This document shows positions 25,613 through 35,120 of a DNA stretch of 64,000 bases, piece after piece. The translations under genes were made by a program, and so were the position numbers. Origin of the DNA: Sulfitobacter sp. BSw21498 (lineage in GTDB: Bacteria > Pseudomonadota > Alphaproteobacteria > Rhodobacterales > Rhodobacteraceae); NCBI RefSeq assembly GCF_006064855.1, contig NZ_CP040753.1, positions 1,364,001-1,428,000 on the forward strand, written 5' to 3'. Position 1 is the stretch's first letter. Each line of letters begins with the position of its first letter. Below the pieces are notes generated by a model. The model was not told where the DNA came from, made no database searches, and saw only the letters and a list, made by a program, of their open reading frames with translations.

Positions 25613-27262
25613 CTATACCGTGATTGTCTTGGGACGGCGACGTTCAAACCAGAACACCACGATCAGACGTGTGACGAAATATGCCGTAAAGACCGACGTG
25701 ATGATGCCAAGCCCCAGCGTCACCGCGAACCCGCGCACAGGGCCAGAGCCAAGCACAAAGAGTATTGTCGCAATGATGAAGGTCGTAATGTTGGCGTCCA
25801 GAATGGCGCTGAGCGCGCGTTCATAGCCAAGGCTGATGGCGCGGGCCGGTCCTTTGGCGGTCTTCAGCTCTTCGCGGATGCGTTCAAAGATCAGCACGTT
25901 GGCATCCACCGCCATACCCACGGTCAAAACGATCCCCGCAATACCGGGCAAGGTCAACGTCGCGCCGATCAGGCTCAGCAGGCCAAAGATCATACCCACG
26001 TTGACGATCAACGCGATATTGGCGAACAGACCGAACAGCCCGTAGCTGGCCCACATAAAGAACAGCACCGCGGCAAAGGCGACGCTGGTCGCGATCTTGC
26101 CCGCGTCAATGCTGTCTTGGCCCAGTTCCGGCCCAATGGTGCGTTCTTCGACGAAGGTCAAACCGGCAGGCAAGGCCCCTGCCCGCAGCAAGACGGCCAG
26201 ATTGGTCGATTCCTCGACCGAGAAGTTGCCGGTGATGATCCCCGACCCGCCGGGGATCGCGCTCTGGATGGTGGGCGCGCTGATGACTTCGTCATCCAGC
26301 ACGATGGCAAAAGGCGCGCCGATGTTTTCGGCCGTGTAGGTGCCAAACTTGCGCGCACCCGTCGTGTCAAAGCGGAAGCTGACAGCGGGGCGGCCGTTCT
26401 GGTCAAAGCTGGGCTGCGCATCGACCAGCTGTTCGCCGGTCACCACGGGGGCGGTTTCGACAATATAGAAAGTGCCGGGCGCTTCGGCATCAGGCAACAG
26501 GGAATTGCCCAGACCCGGTGCAGCGTTTTCATTCGCGCCGCGGTTGACCACAGGGTTAAAGGTCAGCTGCGCGGTGGTGCCGATGATCGCCTTCAGCTCG
26601 GCGGCTGAACCGATACCCGGCACCTGAATCAAAATACGGTCCGACCCCTGACGCTGGATCGTTGGTTCGCGGGTGCCGACTTCGTCGATACGGCGGCGAA
26701 TGATTTCCAGCGATTGCTGCATGGTGCGTTCATCCGTCGCCTGCTTTTCGGCGTCGGTCAGGGTGATGGTGATGATGTCGTTGGTACCGTTTACCACGAT
26801 GTCATTCTGTCCGGTGACGGTCAGCGACTGCACCGGCCGCGCCAGTGCGCGGGTCGCTTCAAGCGCTTGTGCCATGACAGAGCCGTCATTGATGCGCACG
26901 CGCAACTCGCCCGTGGGGGCTTCTACACGGCGGACCGGCGTGATCGACCGCAACGCATCGCGGACTTCTGGCCAGGCGGCCTCCATCCGGTTGGCGTAAA
27001 CGTCTTCGACGTTCACTTCAGCCAACAGATGGGCACCGCCGCGCAGATCGAGGCCCAGATTTACCAGTCGTTCCGGCATCCATTCGGGCCAGAGCGCTTT
27101 TTGCGCTTCTAGCTCGGGGGTGGATCCAGCGACGTTAATCGCCTTCACCGCATCATTGTGCTGTTCAACGGGACCGTAGAACGCATTGGGCAGCGCCAGC
27201 CACAGGCCAGCGGCACAGGTGAGGATGATCAACACCCGTTTCCACAGATCAATCTGAAGCAT
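25613..27262 (-). CDS. secD: Protein translocase subunit SecD
   Basis: 549 residues. The signature LGLDLRGGAHLLAEV follows helix 1, P1-domain and RRRIDEVGTREPTIQRQGSDRILIQVPG segments come next, then the membrane part with LTLPGIAGIVLTVGMAVDANVLIFERIREE. It couples the proton-motive force to late steps of protein export. Order yajC-secD-secF is the canonical operon, with yajC 36 bases upstream. Confidence 0.98.
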   Translation of the reverse strand: MLQIDLWKRVLIILTCAAGLWLALPNAFYGPVEQHNDAVKAINVAGSTPELEAQKALWPEWMPERLVNLGLDLRGGAHLLAEVNVEDVYANRMEAAWPEVRDALRSITPVRRVEAPTGELRVRINDGSVMAQALEATRALARPVQSLTVTGQNDIVVNGTNDIITITLTDAEKQATDERTMQQSLEIIRRRIDEVGTREPTIQRQGSDRILIQVPGIGSAAELKAIIGTTAQLTFNPVVNRGANENAAPGLGNSLLPDAEAPGTFYIVETAPVVTGEQLVDAQPSFDQNGRPAVSFRFDTTGARKFGTYTAENIGAPFAIVLDDEVISAPTIQSAIPGGSGIITGNFSVEESTNLAVLLRAGALPAGLTFVEERTIGPELGQDSIDAGKIATSVAFAAVLFFMWASYGLFGLFANIALIVNVGMIFGLLSLIGATLTLPGIAGIVLTVGMAVDANVLIFERIREELKTAKGPARAISLGYERALSAILDANITTFIIATILFVLGSGPVRGFAVTLGLGIITSVFTAYFVTRLIVVFWFERRRPKTITV

Positions 27263-27298
27263 GGTACTGCCCTTTTCTGGACACGCCCTCAGGGGCGC

Positions 27299-27577
27299 TT
27301 ACTTGGCTGGTTCGGTCTTGGAGACAACGGTGGCGACGGTCGACTGCACGACACGTACTTTGACGTTTTCCGCCAATTCGACTTCAAGCTCGCCGTCATC
27401 TTTGACTTTGACAACTTTGCCGATCAGACCGCCAGCGGTGACCACTTGATCGCCGCGACGCAGGCCTTCTACCATGGCTTTATGTTCTTTGACCTTCTTC
27501 TGCTGCGGGCGGATGAGCAGAAAATACATGATCGCGAAGATCAAGATCAGGGGTACGAATTGTTGAATGGCTTCCAT
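27299..27577 (-). CDS. yajC: Sec translocon accessory protein YajC
   Basis: 92 residues. One N-terminal membrane helix is followed by IMYFLLIRPQQKKVKEHKAMVEGLRRGDQVVTAGGLIGKV, the diagnostic YajC motif. It associates with SecDF-YidC in the inner membrane. It is the first gene of the yajC-secDF unit and is divergent from serS; the 266 bases between them hold both promoters, though no clear boxes were assigned. Confidence 0.97.
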   Translation of the reverse strand: MEAIQQFVPLILIFAIMYFLLIRPQQKKVKEHKAMVEGLRRGDQVVTAGGLIGKVVKVKDDGELEVELAENVKVRVVQSTVATVVSKTEPAK

Positions 27578-27843
27578 GGAAGGTCGTCCTTTGTGTTGGG
27601 CGCATGCCGCAAACGGCCTGCCGTCTAAGTTTGGCGGAACCTATGTTCAGACGCAGGGCATTGCAAGGCGGGTTCCGGGGGAAATAACGCTGTCCGGTGT
27701 CGCACTGCGCAATTACCTGTTTGCGCAAGCATCCAAGGCCCGTTTGCCCCCTCTTGGCGCAACCACATCTGGCACCGCGATCCACAATCGGGCATAACGC
27801 GCGCAACGCAGATCATGCGACTCGGACGACAAAGGAACAGCCC

Positions 27844-29136
27844 ATGCACGACATCAAAGCCATCCGCGAAAACCCCGATGCCTTCGACGCGGCCCTCGCA
27901 CGGCGCGGCGACGCACCTGTGAGTCCACAGGTATTGGCACTGGACGAGGCGCGGCGGGCCAAGATTTCAGCAGCTGAAACCGCACAAGCGGACCAGAACA
28001 AAGCCTCCAAGCTCGTGGGCGCTGCCAAGGCCAAGGGCGACGAGGCCGAATTTGAGCGTCTGCGCACATTGGTCAGCGACAAGAAAGCCGAAGTGACCGC
28101 CATGCAGGCAGAGGCCAAGGATCTCGACGCGCAGTTGACCGACATGCTGGCGCGCATCCCCAACCTGCCCGCCGATGATGCACCCGACGGCGCGGACGAG
28201 GCCGACAATGTCGAAGTGAATCGCTGGGGCGACGTGCCGCAGTTCGATTTTACCGCGAAAGAGCATTTCGAGATTGCCAGCGTCGCGGCGTCAATGGATT
28301 TCGAAACCGCCGCCAAAACTTCCGGCGCGCGGTTCGTCATGCTGAAAGGAGCCTTGGCACGGGTACACCGCGCGCTGGCACAGTTCATGATCGACACCCA
28401 TGTCGATCACAACGGGCTGACAGAATATATGACGCCGGTTCTGGTACGCGACGAGGCGATGTACGGCACCGACAAACTGCCCAAATTCGGCGACGATAGC
28501 TATCAGACCACGAACGGCTGGTGGTTAATCCCCACCTCCGAAGTGACGCTGACCTATTCGGTGGCGGGGGATGTGCTCGACCAAGCCGCCCTGCCCCGCC
28601 GGATGACCGCCCACACCCTGTGCTTCCGCTCTGAGGCCGGCAGTGCGGGCCGCGACACCTCGGGTATGCTGCGCCAGCACCAGTTCGAGAAGGTCGAGAT
28701 GGTGTCGGTCACCCACCCCGATCAGTCGGACGACGAACAAAAGCGTATGCTACGCTGTGCCGAAGACATGCTGGAACGTCTGGGCGTGCCCTACCGTACC
28801 GTTATCCTGTGCACCGGTGACATGGGCTTTGGCGCGCGGCGCACCTTTGACATCGAGGCATGGCTGCCCGGTCAGAACGCCTACCGCGAGATCAGCTCTG
28901 TCTCGACCACGGGGGATTTCCAGGCCCGCCGGATGAATGCACGGTTCAAGCCCGCAGATGGTGGCAAACCGCAGTTCGTGCACACGCTGAACGGGTCTGG
29001 TCTGGCCGTCGGGCGCTGCCTGATCGCCGTGCTGGAAAACGGCCAGCAAGCAGATGGTTCGGTCAAGCTGCCCGACGTGCTGGCCCCCTATCTGGGCGGC
29101 AAAACGACTTTGGGCGTCGACGGCACACTTAGCTGA
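27844..29136 (+). CDS. serS: Seryl-tRNA synthetase
   Basis: 430 residues from ATG 27844 ([22 protein letters not shown]), the normal class II SerRS start. The frame is open further upstream, but nothing there resembles the family. The N-terminal antiparallel coiled-coil arm (about 30-110) binds tRNA-Ser. The class II core has motif 2 [27 protein letters not shown] and motif 3 [17 protein letters not shown]. It charges tRNA-Ser and selenocysteine tRNA if present. Essential housekeeping gene. Confidence 0.98.
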   Translation: MHDIKAIRENPDAFDAALARRGDAPVSPQVLALDEARRAKISAAETAQADQNKASKLVGAAKAKGDEAEFERLRTLVSDKKAEVTAMQAEAKDLDAQLTDMLARIPNLPADDAPDGADEADNVEVNRWGDVPQFDFTAKEHFEIASVAASMDFETAAKTSGARFVMLKGALARVHRALAQFMIDTHVDHNGLTEYMTPVLVRDEAMYGTDKLPKFGDDSYQTTNGWWLIPTSEVTLTYSVAGDVLDQAALPRRMTAHTLCFRSEAGSAGRDTSGMLRQHQFEKVEMVSVTHPDQSDDEQKRMLRCAEDMLERLGVPYRTVILCTGDMGFGARRTFDIEAWLPGQNAYREISSVSTTGDFQARRMNARFKPADGGKPQFVHTLNGSGLAVGRCLIAVLENGQQADGSVKLPDVLAPYLGGKTTLGVDGTLS

Positions 29137-29195
29137 TTGAATGCGGGCATACTCGGGCTATCTCACGCGAAAGTAACTTCACGCAAGGTAGCCCG

Positions 29196-29903
29196 ATGTC
29201 CCGTCCCTTCATTGCCCTGATCACCTTTCTGCTGGCGATCGGCTTTGCCGTATCGCCTTTTTTCGTGTCCGGCTTTAACGGCTTTTCGCCGGATCAATTC
29301 CCGATCCCCCAAGACAACCCGCCGGTGCAGCCTGCGGGCTATGCGTTTTCGATCTGGGGGCTAATCTATGTCTGGCTGATCGTCGGCATGGGCTGGGGCC
29401 TGTGGAAGCGGCGCGATGACTATCTCTGGCACGACATGCGCCTGCCGCTGGCTCTGTCGCTGTTTGTGGGGTGTTTCTGGCTGGCGGTCGCGGTGGCAAG
29501 CCCCATCTGGGCGTCGGTGCTGATCTGGGTGATGCTGGTTTCCGCGCTTTACGCGCTGTTTCGATCCCCACGCGAGGATCGCGGCTTTGCAGCCCTGCCT
29601 GTGGGTCTATATGCCGGCTGGCTGAGTGCGGCATCCTGCGTGTCGCTGGGACTTCTTGCGGCAGGCTATGGCTGGATGAGCGGCCCGACCGCGGGGCTGG
29701 TGTTTGTCGGGTTAGCAATTGTGATCGCGGCGGGGGTGCAATCTTCGCTGATGCGTGCGCCGACTTATGGCATCGCCGTGATTTGGGCGCTGGTCGCAGT
29801 GGTCGTGGCGAATATGGCGACAGCACCATCAGTCGCTGCACTGGCAGCGGGGGGCGCGATTGCGCTGATTCTGCCGACCTATCGGTCATGGCGACGCGGT
29901 TAA
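29196..29903 (+). CDS. Tryptophan-rich integral membrane protein (TspO/MBR-like)
   Basis: 235 residues with about six to seven hydrophobic helices. The segment PAGYAFSIWGLIYVWLIVGMGWGLWKRR is the part I recognise from tryptophan-rich sensory/TspO-related proteins, although the protein is longer than classical TspO (about 150-160). Such proteins sit in the membrane and bind tetrapyrroles or other small hydrophobic ligands in characterised members. No partner gene is adjacent. The assignment is moderately sure. Confidence 0.65.
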   Translation: MSRPFIALITFLLAIGFAVSPFFVSGFNGFSPDQFPIPQDNPPVQPAGYAFSIWGLIYVWLIVGMGWGLWKRRDDYLWHDMRLPLALSLFVGCFWLAVAVASPIWASVLIWVMLVSALYALFRSPREDRGFAALPVGLYAGWLSAASCVSLGLLAAGYGWMSGPTAGLVFVGLAIVIAAGVQSSLMRAPTYGIAVIWALVAVVVANMATAPSVAALAAGGAIALILPTYRSWRRG

Positions 29904-29922
29904 GCAGCGTCTAGAACGCAAA

Positions 29923-29960
29923 AAACCGTCGCTTGGGATAAGCGCCGGTTCTTTTGTTTT
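29923..29960. terminator. Bidirectional terminator between convergent genes
   Basis: AACCG-T-CGCTT pairs with AAGCG-C-CGGTT around GGGAT, with AAAAA on one side and TCTTTTGTTTT on the other. Its place between the TspO-like gene and der, which converge, fits a terminator used by both. Confidence 0.8.
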
Positions 29961-29975
29961 AATCTCTCGAAAACC

Positions 29976-31451
29976 CTACCGGTCCTTGCGATGTCCGTCG
30001 GTATGTTTGCGCAACTTCGACGGCTTGGCCTTCTTGCGCCCTTTATAGGGGTTGGCATCCGACTGGCCGCGCATCCACAGACGGATGGGCGTGCCCGGCA
30101 TGTCAAAGTCGATCCGTAACCCGTTGACAAGATAGCGATTATAGCTTTCTGGCACTTTATCGGGGTGGCTACACATGACCACAAACCCCGGTGGACGGGT
30201 CTTGGCTTGGGTCATATAGCGCAGCTTGATGCGTTTGCCTTGGGGCGCGGGGGGCGGGTGCGCCTCCATCATGCCCGCCAGCCAGCGGTTCAGCTGCGCG
30301 GTGGTGATACGGCGGTTCCAGACGTCATAGGCGCGCATGATCGCTTGCTGCAAGCGGTCCAACCCCCGGCCGGTTTTGGCCGAGACAGTCACCAACGGTG
30401 CGCCTTTTAACTGCGGCAACAGACGTTCGAAGCTTTCGCGCAGGTCTTTCAACTTGCCTTGCTTGTCCGTCTCGAGATCCCATTTGTTGACCGCTATCAC
30501 CACAGCGCGGCCCTCGCGTTCGGCAAGGTCTGCAATACGCAAATCTTGCTGTTCAAACGGAATATCGGCATCGAGCAGAACAACCACCACTTCGGCAAAT
30601 TTGACGGCACGCAGACCATCGCTCACGCTCAGCTTTTCCAGCTTTTCCTGAATTTTCGCTTTTTTACGCATACCGGCGGTATCAAAAATCCGCATCGGGA
30701 CGCCGTCCCAGACGGTGCGTAGAGATATCGCATCGCGGGTAATCCCTGCTTCGGGGCCAGTCAGCAAGCGATCTTCGCCCATGATCTGGTTAATCAAAGT
30801 CGATTTGCCGGCGTTCGGGCGCCCGACGACGGCAACCTGAAGGGGTTTTGTGTCAGTCGGTACGGGCATTGGCGCGTCTTCGTCACCCAGCTCGGCTTCT
30901 TCTTCGGTCAGATCCACGTCAGTTTCGGGCGCATCGGTCTGTGCGCGCTCTGCAAAACTGTCCGCGATCGGCATCAGATGGGTGTAGAGATCGTTCAACC
31001 CTTCGCCGTGTTCGGCAGACATACGAATGGGTTCGCCCAGCCCAAGGCTATACGCCTCGATCACACCGGCGTCGGCGGCTCTGCCCTCGGCCTTATTGGC
31101 AGCAAGAATGACATGCGCAGATTTCTTACGCAGGATGTCGGCGAAGACCAGATCGGACGGCGTGACCCCAACGCGGGCGTCGATCATGAACAGGCAGACA
31201 TCTGCCATATCGACAGCGCGTTCGGTCAGACGGCGCATGCGCCCCTGCAAGCTGTCGTCGGTGACTTCTTCAAGTCCGGCGGTGTCTACAATTGTGAATC
31301 GCAGGTCAGCAAGCCGCGCAGCACCTTCGCGCAGATCGCGCGTCACACCGGGCTGATCATCGACCAACGCCAGTTTTTTACCGACAAGACGGTTGAACAG
31401 CGTGGATTTCCCAACGTTGGGACGGCCCACAATGGCGAGGGTGAAGGACAT
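29976..31451 (-). CDS. der: Ribosome biogenesis GTPase Der (EngA)
   Basis: 491 residues with the unique tandem GTPase arrangement. Domain 1 has [21 protein letters not shown] and NKAEG; domain 2 starts near residue 200 with [26 protein letters not shown] and NKWDLE. A KH-like C-terminal domain (about 380-470) includes [24 protein letters not shown], and a basic tail ends the protein. It acts in maturation of the large ribosomal subunit. It lies 50 bases downstream of bamB, as in many proteobacteria. Confidence 0.98.
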   Translation of the reverse strand: MSFTLAIVGRPNVGKSTLFNRLVGKKLALVDDQPGVTRDLREGAARLADLRFTIVDTAGLEEVTDDSLQGRMRRLTERAVDMADVCLFMIDARVGVTPSDLVFADILRKKSAHVILAANKAEGRAADAGVIEAYSLGLGEPIRMSAEHGEGLNDLYTHLMPIADSFAERAQTDAPETDVDLTEEEAELGDEDAPMPVPTDTKPLQVAVVGRPNAGKSTLINQIMGEDRLLTGPEAGITRDAISLRTVWDGVPMRIFDTAGMRKKAKIQEKLEKLSVSDGLRAVKFAEVVVVLLDADIPFEQQDLRIADLAEREGRAVVIAVNKWDLETDKQGKLKDLRESFERLLPQLKGAPLVTVSAKTGRGLDRLQQAIMRAYDVWNRRITTAQLNRWLAGMMEAHPPPAPQGKRIKLRYMTQAKTRPPGFVVMCSHPDKVPESYNRYLVNGLRIDFDMPGTPIRLWMRGQSDANPYKGRKKAKPSKLRKHTDGHRKDR

Positions 31452-31501
31452 GGAACGGCTCCGAAGACTAGATCAAGCCTGCCGCTTAGCCTATTTGCAG
31501 C

Positions 31502-32878
31502 CTAACGGAAAGCGTGCAATTGCCCTTTCGCGGATACGACGTACAGAACGCCCCCAGCAACGACCGGTGCAGTGGTCGCGCCACCGGGAATATCGGCCTG
31601 TGCGACCAGTGCCCCGTTGGTCGGATCAAAGCTGCGCAGCTTGCCATCGCTTGACGCCACGATCACGCGGCCACCGGCGATGATGGGACCGTAATTGCCG
31701 AAAACCTCGGACTGGCGCTTGGGCTTGTCCTTGACGAAATTCGGCAGCGGCGTGCCCCAGATGCGCGTGCCCGTGCTGGCATCCAGACGCACCAGTTCAT
31801 TCAGGTCCGTCACCACGAAAACGCTATCGCCTGCGGGCCACACAGGGCCGATCGCCCCTTCGCGTGCGGTCCACTGACGGTCGCCACCACCAAGGCTCAG
31901 CGCGGCCAGACGGCCCGACTGGTTGCCGACGTAAACGGTATCACCGGAAATCACCGGTGCGCTGGTCACGTCAGAGACATTGGCCAACGCGCGACCGGGG
32001 CGCTTGCCCACGACAGATGTGCTCCAGCGGTCAAGGCCGCCTTGACGGAACAGCCCCTGCACCTCGCCCGAGCCGAAGGCCAGAACCGCAATCTGCGATC
32101 CGATGGCCGGGGCCGGTGCACCAAGCACGTTGCTGATGCTGGCGGTCGACCCGGTTTGCCATTGCACGCGGCCATCGGATTTGTTCAGCGCCCAGCCGGT
32201 GTCATCACCGGAGGTAAAGTAAACCATATCGCCAAAGACCGTGGGTGCACCCGATCCGGTGCCATCGATGTCTTGCGTCCAGCGCGTGCCGCCGCTGTCC
32301 ACGTCCAGCGCGGTGACCGATCCAAAGCCGAGCGATATATAAACCGTGTTACCATCCACCGCCAAGCCACCGCCCGTTGCATCGCCCTGGCCGTCGTTTT
32401 GCGGCGTCAGATCGCGGGTCCAGAGCGTCGCGCCGGACGCCGAAGTCGCGGTAACTGTCGCACCGGAATCAAGGGTAAAAACGCGCCCGCCTGACACCAC
32501 AGGCGTCGCGGTGATGCGTTGCTTGCGGCTGTCGCCATTGCCGATGGCGGCCGACCACGCCAACCGCGGCGCCGCACCAAGTGCGGGGTGGCTTGCGCGC
32601 GTGCTGGGGGTGCCAGAGCTTTGCGACCAGCTCGCGTTGGCCGTTGCGGCAGGCAAAGAGATCGCACGCGTTGTGTTGGCAGGCACCGGCAGATCCGCGG
32701 GTGCGGTGAACCCGTCGTTGCCTTGAAGCACAGACCGCACATCCTGACGCACGCCGGGCAAGATCACCTCTGGTTCGGCGCAGGCCGACAACAGCAGCGA
32801 TGCCACCACCGCCCCCATCCCAAGAGAGGCACGGCGCGTCGACGTGGGTTTCGTGAAGATGCTGTGGAGAATGGTCAT
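31502..32878 (-). CDS. bamB: Outer-membrane assembly lipoprotein BamB-like (PQQ beta-propeller)
   Basis: 458 residues. The N terminus carries a lipobox, VVASLLLSACAEP, with Cys as lipid site. The rest is a PQQ-repeat beta propeller; blades end in motifs such as VNGNTVYISLGFGSVTALDVDSG-type repeats (GSVTALDVDSGGTRW, GRLAALSLGGGDRQW, GKLRSFDPTNGALVAQ). BamB binds BamA and helps insert outer-membrane proteins. The yfgM-bamB-der order supports the call. The protein is longer than E. coli BamB (392) owing to an extended N-terminal region. Confidence 0.9.
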   Translation of the reverse strand: MTILHSIFTKPTSTRRASLGMGAVVASLLLSACAEPEVILPGVRQDVRSVLQGNDGFTAPADLPVPANTTRAISLPAATANASWSQSSGTPSTRASHPALGAAPRLAWSAAIGNGDSRKQRITATPVVSGGRVFTLDSGATVTATSASGATLWTRDLTPQNDGQGDATGGGLAVDGNTVYISLGFGSVTALDVDSGGTRWTQDIDGTGSGAPTVFGDMVYFTSGDDTGWALNKSDGRVQWQTGSTASISNVLGAPAPAIGSQIAVLAFGSGEVQGLFRQGGLDRWSTSVVGKRPGRALANVSDVTSAPVISGDTVYVGNQSGRLAALSLGGGDRQWTAREGAIGPVWPAGDSVFVVTDLNELVRLDASTGTRIWGTPLPNFVKDKPKRQSEVFGNYGPIIAGGRVIVASSDGKLRSFDPTNGALVAQADIPGGATTAPVVAGGVLYVVSAKGQLHAFR

Positions 32879-32932
32879 GGCCCTGCTCGCTTTGCTCTTA
32901 AAGTCCGTGTCACCTGAATGGATCAGGCAGGA

Positions 32933-33646
32933 TTAGTTACTGTCTGCATCCAGCGCCGGCACGGTATCCGTTTGCGGCGCGGGGGCTGCGGCACCCATTT
33001 GCGGTTCCCCCCCCAAGGCGACAATCACCTGAAGGGCGCGTTGTTGCAAGTCCGAGGTCACATCGGCGTCGTTCAGGATACCCTGATAGCGTTCAATGGC
33101 CGCCTCGGGCGCGTTTTCTTCGATGTCGATCATCGCGAGCTGCTCTTGCGCGAGCAACCGCAGGCTGCTGCCCGGCTGCGCCAGATTTTCCAACGCCAGA
33201 CGGCGTTCATTGGCGGGCATATCCGATCCTTGCAGGGTAATCGCCTTGAACTGGGCGATTTCGCGGTAGATCGCGGGCACATCCGCGTCCAGTCCGATGC
33301 CGTTCAATGTGGCAACCGCTGCGTCGGTCTCGCCCGCTTCGGCCTGCTCTGCCGCTTGCAGCATCCCCAGCAGAACACCGGCACGCGGGTGCGTCGCTTC
33401 GATGTTTTCGAACGCGGCGGCGCGGGCCGCGGTATTTTCGGCAGACAGCGCGGCAAATATCGCATCGCCAAGGGTTTCTGCCTCGGCGCGGGTCTGTGCC
33501 TTGTTGTATTCGTTCCACGCCGCCCCGCCGACCAGCAGGACCACGGCAAGGATCGCGATCCAGCCATATCGCTTGAGCATAAAGTAGAACCGGTCGCGGC
33601 GGACCTCGTCGTTAACTTCGTCGATGAAACTGTCTGTATCGCTCAT
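32933..33646 (-). CDS. YfgM-like TPR protein (periplasmic chaperone partner)
   Basis: 237 residues. A cytoplasmic N terminus (TDSFIDEVNDEVRRDRFYFMLKRYG) precedes one membrane helix (WIAILAVVLLVGGAAWNEY), then a periplasmic TPR-like helical domain. YfgM in E. coli is tethered to the Sec translocon and works with periplasmic chaperones. It is first in the yfgM-bamB-der unit, 54 bases before bamB, and the conserved order supports the identity despite low motif content. Confidence 0.82.
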   Translation of the reverse strand: MSDTDSFIDEVNDEVRRDRFYFMLKRYGWIAILAVVLLVGGAAWNEYNKAQTRAEAETLGDAIFAALSAENTAARAAAFENIEATHPRAGVLLGMLQAAEQAEAGETDAAVATLNGIGLDADVPAIYREIAQFKAITLQGSDMPANERRLALENLAQPGSSLRLLAQEQLAMIDIEENAPEAAIERYQGILNDADVTSDLQQRALQVIVALGGEPQMGAAAPAPQTDTVPALDADSN

Positions 33647-33875
33647 GTGGTACCCGTCCCGCCTGATTTAACGCCCCTCTTAACCTGCGGGTGCAGGGCT
33701 GCCAAGGGCTTGGCTGCACAGCATTGATACACACCTCTGTCGACAAGGCCGCTTTGCCGAAGTTTTTTGGACCGTGAGCTATGCAGAACAGTTATTTTCA
33801 CTTAATCCCTTGGCCCTATAGCATACGACATACTGCGGTGCCGCAAAGCCCGCGTTCTACTGAACCGAGGCCCGA

Positions 33876-35120
33876 ATGCGTATCTTCCCCCTTCTTGCGG
33901 CACTCGCTGTTTCCGCCGTGATGTATATGGCGATTTTCGAACGCGACGCCCTGATGGGGCTGACGCAAGGGACCACGCTGACGCCCGCAGCTGAAACCGG
34001 CGCGCCTGATACCGCCGGCCCGTCGGATGTAGCGGATCCTGACCGCGTCAAAGTCATGGTGCTACGCAGTGCCGCGGCCCCGCTGGCGTCTGCGGTCATT
34101 GTGCGCGGCCAGACCACCGCCGCGCGGCAGGTGGCGGTCAAGGCGGAAACCTCTGCGGTTGTGATCTCGACGCCGCTGCGCAAAGGGGCCACGGTACGTG
34201 CAGGCGATGTGCTGTGCGAACTGGACCCCGGCCCCCGCGGTGCCCAGCTCAAAGAGGCGCAGGCCCGTCGCGAAGAGGCCCGGTCGCGCGTTCCCGAAGC
34301 GCAGGCCAGCGTGGCCGAGGCGCAGGCACGGCTGGAGGAAACCCTGATCAAGCTCAACGCCGCGCAAAAGCTGGGCCAAGGCGGGTTTTCATCGCAGACC
34401 ACACTTGCCACAGCCGAAGCGACCGCTGCTGCCGCCCGCGCCTCTGTCAGCTCGGCCAAGGCGGGGCTGAACGCCGCCCGTGCGGGCATCGATGCTGCAG
34501 ATGCCGCCGTTGCCAGCACCCAAGCCGAGATTGACCGCCTGACCCTCACAGCCCCCTTCGAAGGGCTATTGGAAAGCGACACTGCCGAACTCGGGAGCCT
34601 GCTGCAAACCGGATCGCTTTGTGCACAGGTGATCCAGCTCGATCCGATCAAACTGGTGGGCTTTGTCCCCGAAACCGAAATCGACCGCGTCATTTTTGGC
34701 GCGCAGGCACAGGCACGACTGGCCGCAGGCAACCAGAAAATCGCTGGCACGGTCTCCTTTGTTTCGCGCGCGTCCGATCCCACGACCCGCACCTTTCAGG
34801 TGGAAATCGACGTACCCAACCCCGATCTGAGCATCCGCGACGGCCAGACTGCAGAAATCGCCATCGCCGCGGCGGGGGTAGAGGCGCACCTGCTGCCGCA
34901 ATCGGCGTTGACACTGAACGATGACGGGACCCTTGGCGTGCGGATGATCAATGCCGAAAACATCGTTGAATTTGCCGCCGTCGACCTTTCGCGCGACACG
35001 CCGCAGGGCATCTGGGTGACGGGTCTTCCCGCACAGGCCAATGTCATCGTGATGGGGCAGGAATATGTGACCAAGGGCGTTATGGTCACTCCCAGCTTCC
35101 GCGACGAGGCCCCGCAATGA
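33876..35120 (+). CDS. RND efflux periplasmic adaptor (membrane fusion protein)
   Basis: 414 residues. An N-terminal anchor (IFPLLAALAVSAVMYMAIF) precedes the barrel-sandwich lipoyl half-motif VVISTPLRKGATVRAGDVLCELDPG. A long alpha-hairpin rich in Ala/Glu/Arg (about 125-210) follows, then LTAPFEGLLESDTAELGSLL and the beta-barrel domain. It bridges the RND permease to an outer-membrane channel, here not encoded nearby. The stop overlaps the permease start as ATGA. Confidence 0.93.
   Translation: MRIFPLLAALAVSAVMYMAIFERDALMGLTQGTTLTPAAETGAPDTAGPSDVADPDRVKVMVLRSAAAPLASAVIVRGQTTAARQVAVKAETSAVVISTPLRKGATVRAGDVLCELDPGPRGAQLKEAQARREEARSRVPEAQASVAEAQARLEETLIKLNAAQKLGQGGFSSQTTLATAEATAAAARASVSSAKAGLNAARAGIDAADAAVASTQAEIDRLTLTAPFEGLLESDTAELGSLLQTGSLCAQVIQLDPIKLVGFVPETEIDRVIFGAQAQARLAAGNQKIAGTVSFVSRASDPTTRTFQVEIDVPNPDLSIRDGQTAEIAIAAAGVEAHLLPQSALTLNDDGTLGVRMINAENIVEFAAVDLSRDTPQGIWVTGLPAQANVIVMGQEYVTKGVMVTPSFRDEAPQ

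Noticed and set aside
27578..27843. N-terminal extension of seryl-tRNA synthetase (frame open from 27697)
   Set aside because: The conserved SerRS start is at 27844; the upstream codons show no similarity to the family and overlap the promoter region.
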